Shown here piece by piece: positions 14,933 through 17,173 of a stretch of DNA of 17,173 nt (positions are counted from its first letter, which is position 1; every line of letters begins with the position of its first letter). The translations under genes were made by a program, and so were the position numbers. The notes under the pieces are model-generated. The model saw only the letters and a list, made by a program, of their open reading frames with translations. It was not told the DNA's origin and did not search any database. Location of the stretch: contig JBJXGC010000340.1 in the NCBI GenBank assembly GCA_046154545.1, forward strand, positions 1 through 17,173, read 5' to 3'. Source of the stretch: JBJXGC01 sp046154545. Its GTDB lineage: Bacteria; Chloroflexota; Dehalococcoidia; Tepidiformales; Tepidiformaceae.

Positions 14933-16569
14933 CGAAGCGCACCCTCGCAGCGAAGCCGAAAGACGCCCGTTCCCGCGATGACGCGCACGCGCCTCCACCG
15001 GGCCGGGCCGCGCAATCCCGGCAGGCAGAGACGAGCGCGATCGGCCACCTCCAGGACGCCGCGGGCAACCGCGCCATCGGCCGGGCGTTGCACGACCTTG
15101 CCAATCCGGGTGAGAGCGCGGCCGTCGATGCTGCCGTGCGCTCGCCCTCCCGCCAGCTCGAGGGCGCCACCCGGACCGCGATGGAGGCGCGGCTCGGGCA
15201 CGACCTCGGCTCCGTGCGCGTCCATGCCGGCCCCCAGGCGGCCGAGTCCGCCGAAGCGCTCGAGGCCCAGGCCTTCACCGCCCGTGACCACGTCGTCCTC
15301 GGCGCGGGCCACGACGACATACACTCGCCTTCCGGCCAGGGGCTGCTCGCCCACGAACTTGCTCATGTGATCCAGCAGCGCGGGCCGCGGCAGGCCTCAC
15401 GCCAACCCGCTGAGCTCGAATCCGAGGCCAGCCATGCCGCCGGCGGCCAACCTGGGGCGACGGCCGCGCTTGCCCCCGCCGGCGCTCCTGGCGTCCACCG
15501 CAAGGAACTCGAGAAAGAGGAGAAGAAGCCGGAGCCCGCCGCCGAAGCAGGCAAGACGGCCGGCCGCAAAGACGAAAAGAAGGACGAGAAGGGCGCCAGG
15601 AAGAAGGGCTTCTTCGACTCCATCTGGTCCGGCCTGAAGGGCGCGGCTTCGACCGTGTGGTCCGGCATGAAGGCCGCAGGCAAAGCGGCGTGGGGCGGTA
15701 TCAAATCCGCTGGGGCGGCCGCCTGGGAGGGCATGAAGAGCGTCGGCGGCTGGATTGCGAAGGGCGCGGAGAAGGTCTGGGCCGCGGCGAAGTGGGTGGG
15801 CCGCCAGCTCTGGGACAAGGTGACAGGCACCTTCGCCCGCATCGGGCGCTGGGTGACGAAGCTGCCTGCGCGCCTCGGGCGGCTCTTCGCTGGCCTCTGG
15901 GACGGGCTCACCAGCCTTAAGCCCTGGTCACTCGCCTGGTGGAAGTCGCTCGGCAAGGTCGATACCTGGAAGGACTTCGTCAAGTGGATTGGCGCCCGCG
16001 CCATCGACCTCGCCGAGATCCTCGGCATCGGCGAGATCGCCGAGACCGCCGCAGACCTCATCAAGTTCAACACGCGCGTCCTCAGCGCCGATGAGATCGC
16101 CGAGGCCAGCAGCATCTTCGGCGCGTCCATCAATTACCCGCTCGTGCGCATTGATGAACGCGCGCTCATTGGCCCCTCGTTCACGCACCGCGAGTTCACC
16201 AGCTTCCACACGATCAACGGCTGGGGACCGGTCGCGATCGACACCCTCATCCACGAGCTGACCCACGTCTGGCAGTACGAGCATGCCGGCGCCATCTACA
16301 TGGCCCAGGCCGTGCACGCCCAGGCCTGGGGCGAGGGCTACACCTTCGGCGGGGCCGCCGGCCTCCAACGCCGCAAGACCGCCGGCCAGGGCATGGCGAC
16401 GCTCAACCGCGAACAGCAGGCCCAGGTCGTCCAGGACTTCTACCGGCTGAAGAAAGGCATGGCGCCATTCGACCCCGGGGCGAACCCCGCCTCCATCACC
16501 GACCTGCCGCTCTACGCGGACTTCGTCAAAGACGTATCGACGCTCAGCGTCGTGCAGTTGCAGGCCTGA
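14929..16569 (+). CDS. DUF4157 (eCIS core domain) protein with Trp-rich 11-residue repeats and a second HELTH zincin-like domain
   Basis: A 546-residue protein, probably an eCIS-associated effector or particle component. Residues 40-55 carry LQDAAGNRAIGRAL, a motif common before DUF4157 domains. Residues about 73-152 are DUF4157: MEARLGHDLGSVRVHAG, then GLLAHELAHVIQQRG with the zincin-like HELAH at 142-146. A Lys/Glu-rich linker spans 191-226. From 228 a Trp/Lys/Gly-rich helix has W233, W244, W255 and W266 exactly 11 residues apart, followed by W275, W284, W289, W295 and more. Residues 385-546 form another domain with LIHELTHVWQYEH (HELTH 442-446), a second, distinct metallopeptidase-like motif. 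The cytoplasm-style N-terminus has no signal peptide. Its ATG overlaps the ATPase stop, and the next DUF4157 gene follows after four bases. Whether either zincin is active is not shown. Confidence 0.87.
   Translation: MTKRTLAAKPKDARSRDDAHAPPPGRAAQSRQAETSAIGHLQDAAGNRAIGRALHDLANPGESAAVDAAVRSPSRQLEGATRTAMEARLGHDLGSVRVHAGPQAAESAEALEAQAFTARDHVVLGAGHDDIHSPSGQGLLAHELAHVIQQRGPRQASRQPAELESEASHAAGGQPGATAALAPAGAPGVHRKELEKEEKKPEPAAEAGKTAGRKDEKKDEKGARKKGFFDSIWSGLKGAASTVWSGMKAAGKAAWGGIKSAGAAAWEGMKSVGGWIAKGAEKVWAAAKWVGRQLWDKVTGTFARIGRWVTKLPARLGRLFAGLWDGLTSLKPWSLAWWKSLGKVDTWKDFVKWIGARAIDLAEILGIGEIAETAADLIKFNTRVLSADEIAEASSIFGASINYPLVRIDERALIGPSFTHREFTSFHTINGWGPVAIDTLIHELTHVWQYEHAGAIYMAQAVHAQAWGEGYTFGGAAGLQRRKTAGQGMATLNREQQAQVVQDFYRLKKGMAPFDPGANPASITDLPLYADFVKDVSTLSVVQLQA
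15622..15753 (+). repeat. In-frame 33-base (11-residue) repeats inside the DUF4157 protein gene
   Basis: Four consecutive units of 33 bases encode W-[SGE]-G-[LMI]-K plus small residues: VWSGMKAAGKA, AWGGIKSAGAA and AWEGMKSVGG are typical. The DNA has diverged while the Trp, Gly and Lys positions are kept, so the pattern is selected at protein level. An 11-residue period fits a slightly unwound amphipathic helix (hendecad), as in phage tape-measure proteins and some membrane-binding helices. Confidence 0.75.
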
Positions 16570-16573
16570 TCCG

Positions 16574-17173
16574 ATGACAGCGAATACCACTACCAGGCAG
16601 GCAACGAACGACCAGGCCAAGTCGGCGCCAGCCGTCCGGGTGCCCCTTGTGCCGGGGCTCGGGCCGGCGCCCGCGACACCAACCGCCGCGCCGGGCACGG
16701 TCGCCTCGCTGCAGGCGGCCGCCGGGAACCGCGCCGTCGCCGGCGCATTGGCCGCGGGCCCCGTCATCCAGCGCAAGTGCGCGGGCTGCGCTTCCGGCGG
16801 CGACACCTGCAGCTCCTGCGCCGAAGAGGCCGAGCTGGTCCAGCGCTCTCCCGCCGATGGCGCACCTCGAGGCCCGGCGCCGTCAGGCCTGCCCGCGAGC
16901 GTGGTGAGCGCCCTCGCCAGCGGTAGCGGCCGCGGCCTCGATGGCGGCACGCGCGCCTTCATGGAGTCGCGCTTCGGCCAGGGCTTCGGCCATGTCCGGC
17001 TCCACACGGACGAGGGCGCCGCACGCGCGGCCGACGCGATCGATGCCTCGGCATTCACGGTCGGTAGCTCGGTCTGGTTCGGTCGTGGCCAATACCAGCC
17101 GGAGCGCCCGGAGGGCCTCCGCCTCCTCGCCCACGAGCTGACGCACACGCTCCAGCAGCGGGGCCGCGCCCCG
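16574..17173 (+). CDS. Second DUF4157 (eCIS core domain) protein, C-terminus beyond the window
   Basis: Exactly 200 codons from an ATG at 16574 remain open to the right edge. The N-terminal 40 residues are Pro/Ala/Thr-rich and probably disordered. SLQAAAGNRAVAGAL (45-59) repeats the motif of the upstream DUF4157 protein. Next comes VIQRKCAGC with C69, C72, C79 and C82, a four-Cys knuckle able to bind zinc. Residues about 122-197 are DUF4157: FMESRFGQGFGHVRLHTDEGA, then LRLLAHELTHTLQQRG with HELTH at 187-191. It starts four bases after the previous stop, with no clear ribosome-binding site, consistent with translational coupling. Proteins of this type often continue into a variable C-terminal, sometimes toxin-like, domain, which is not visible here. 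Confidence 0.85.
   Translation, partial: MTANTTTRQATNDQAKSAPAVRVPLVPGLGPAPATPTAAPGTVASLQAAAGNRAVAGALAAGPVIQRKCAGCASGGDTCSSCAEEAELVQRSPADGAPRGPAPSGLPASVVSALASGSGRGLDGGTRAFMESRFGQGFGHVRLHTDEGAARAADAIDASAFTVGSSVWFGRGQYQPERPEGLRLLAHELTHTLQQRGRAP

Noticed and set aside
1..17173. tRNA, rRNA, CRISPR, insertion sequence or integrase
   Set aside because: No cloverleaf, rRNA core sequence, regularly spaced repeat array, transposase or recombinase motif seen on either strand.

Overview
The window looks like chromosomal DNA from a GC-rich bacterium, roughly two thirds G+C by eye. Clues are long antisense shadow frames, frequent GTG/TTG starts and 4-base ATGA/GTGA/TTGA gene overlaps. The gene mix (peptide ABC importer with a Tat-type lipoprotein receptor, D-aminoacylase-type amidohydrolase, BTAD regulator, DUF4157 proteins) would fit Chloroflexota, or less likely Actinomycetota. 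That placement is inference. I see no rRNA, tRNA, CRISPR array, insertion sequence or phage integrase.

Left part (1-2577). The 5' end of a CocE/NonD-type hydrolase runs off the left edge on the minus strand. Divergent from it is a two-gene unit: a GMC flavoprotein dehydrogenase with a Cys-x5-Cys-x3-Cys motif like that of the Fe-S-containing sugar dehydrogenases, overlapped by a small gene resembling a gluconate 2-dehydrogenase subunit 3.

Middle part (2856-10781). This is a peptide uptake and processing block. A D-aminoacylase-type amidohydrolase and a tightly overlapped Opp/Dpp-type importer (permease, permease, ATPase, ATPase) lie on the minus strand. The cognate family 5 solute-binding lipoprotein is transcribed divergently on the plus strand. 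A plausible role is import of peptides or modified D-amino-acid compounds followed by deacylation in the cytoplasm.

Non-coding spacer (10782-11477). It holds a perfect 17-bp hairpin (probable terminator), a perfect 9-bp inverted repeat and a TTGACA box. The TTGACA lies in a 22-base stretch that matches, at 18 positions, the stretch upstream of the solute-binding protein gene.

Right part (11478-17173, plus strand). A GTG-started BTAD/SARP-like regulator is followed by a 90-residue unknown protein, an AAA+ ATPase of the type found in extracellular contractile injection system (eCIS) loci, and two consecutive DUF4157 ('eCIS core domain') proteins, the second cut by the window edge. Small gene, ATPase and first DUF4157 gene are joined by GTGA and ATGA overlaps, and the second DUF4157 gene starts 4 bases later, so this looks like one operon. 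It is most likely one flank of an eCIS or related phage-tail-like cluster. No sheath, tube or baseplate gene is inside the window. The most interesting protein is the first DUF4157 protein: an N-terminal HELAH zincin-like module, a charged linker, a Trp-rich stretch with an exact 11-residue period, and a second, different HELTH zincin-like domain.
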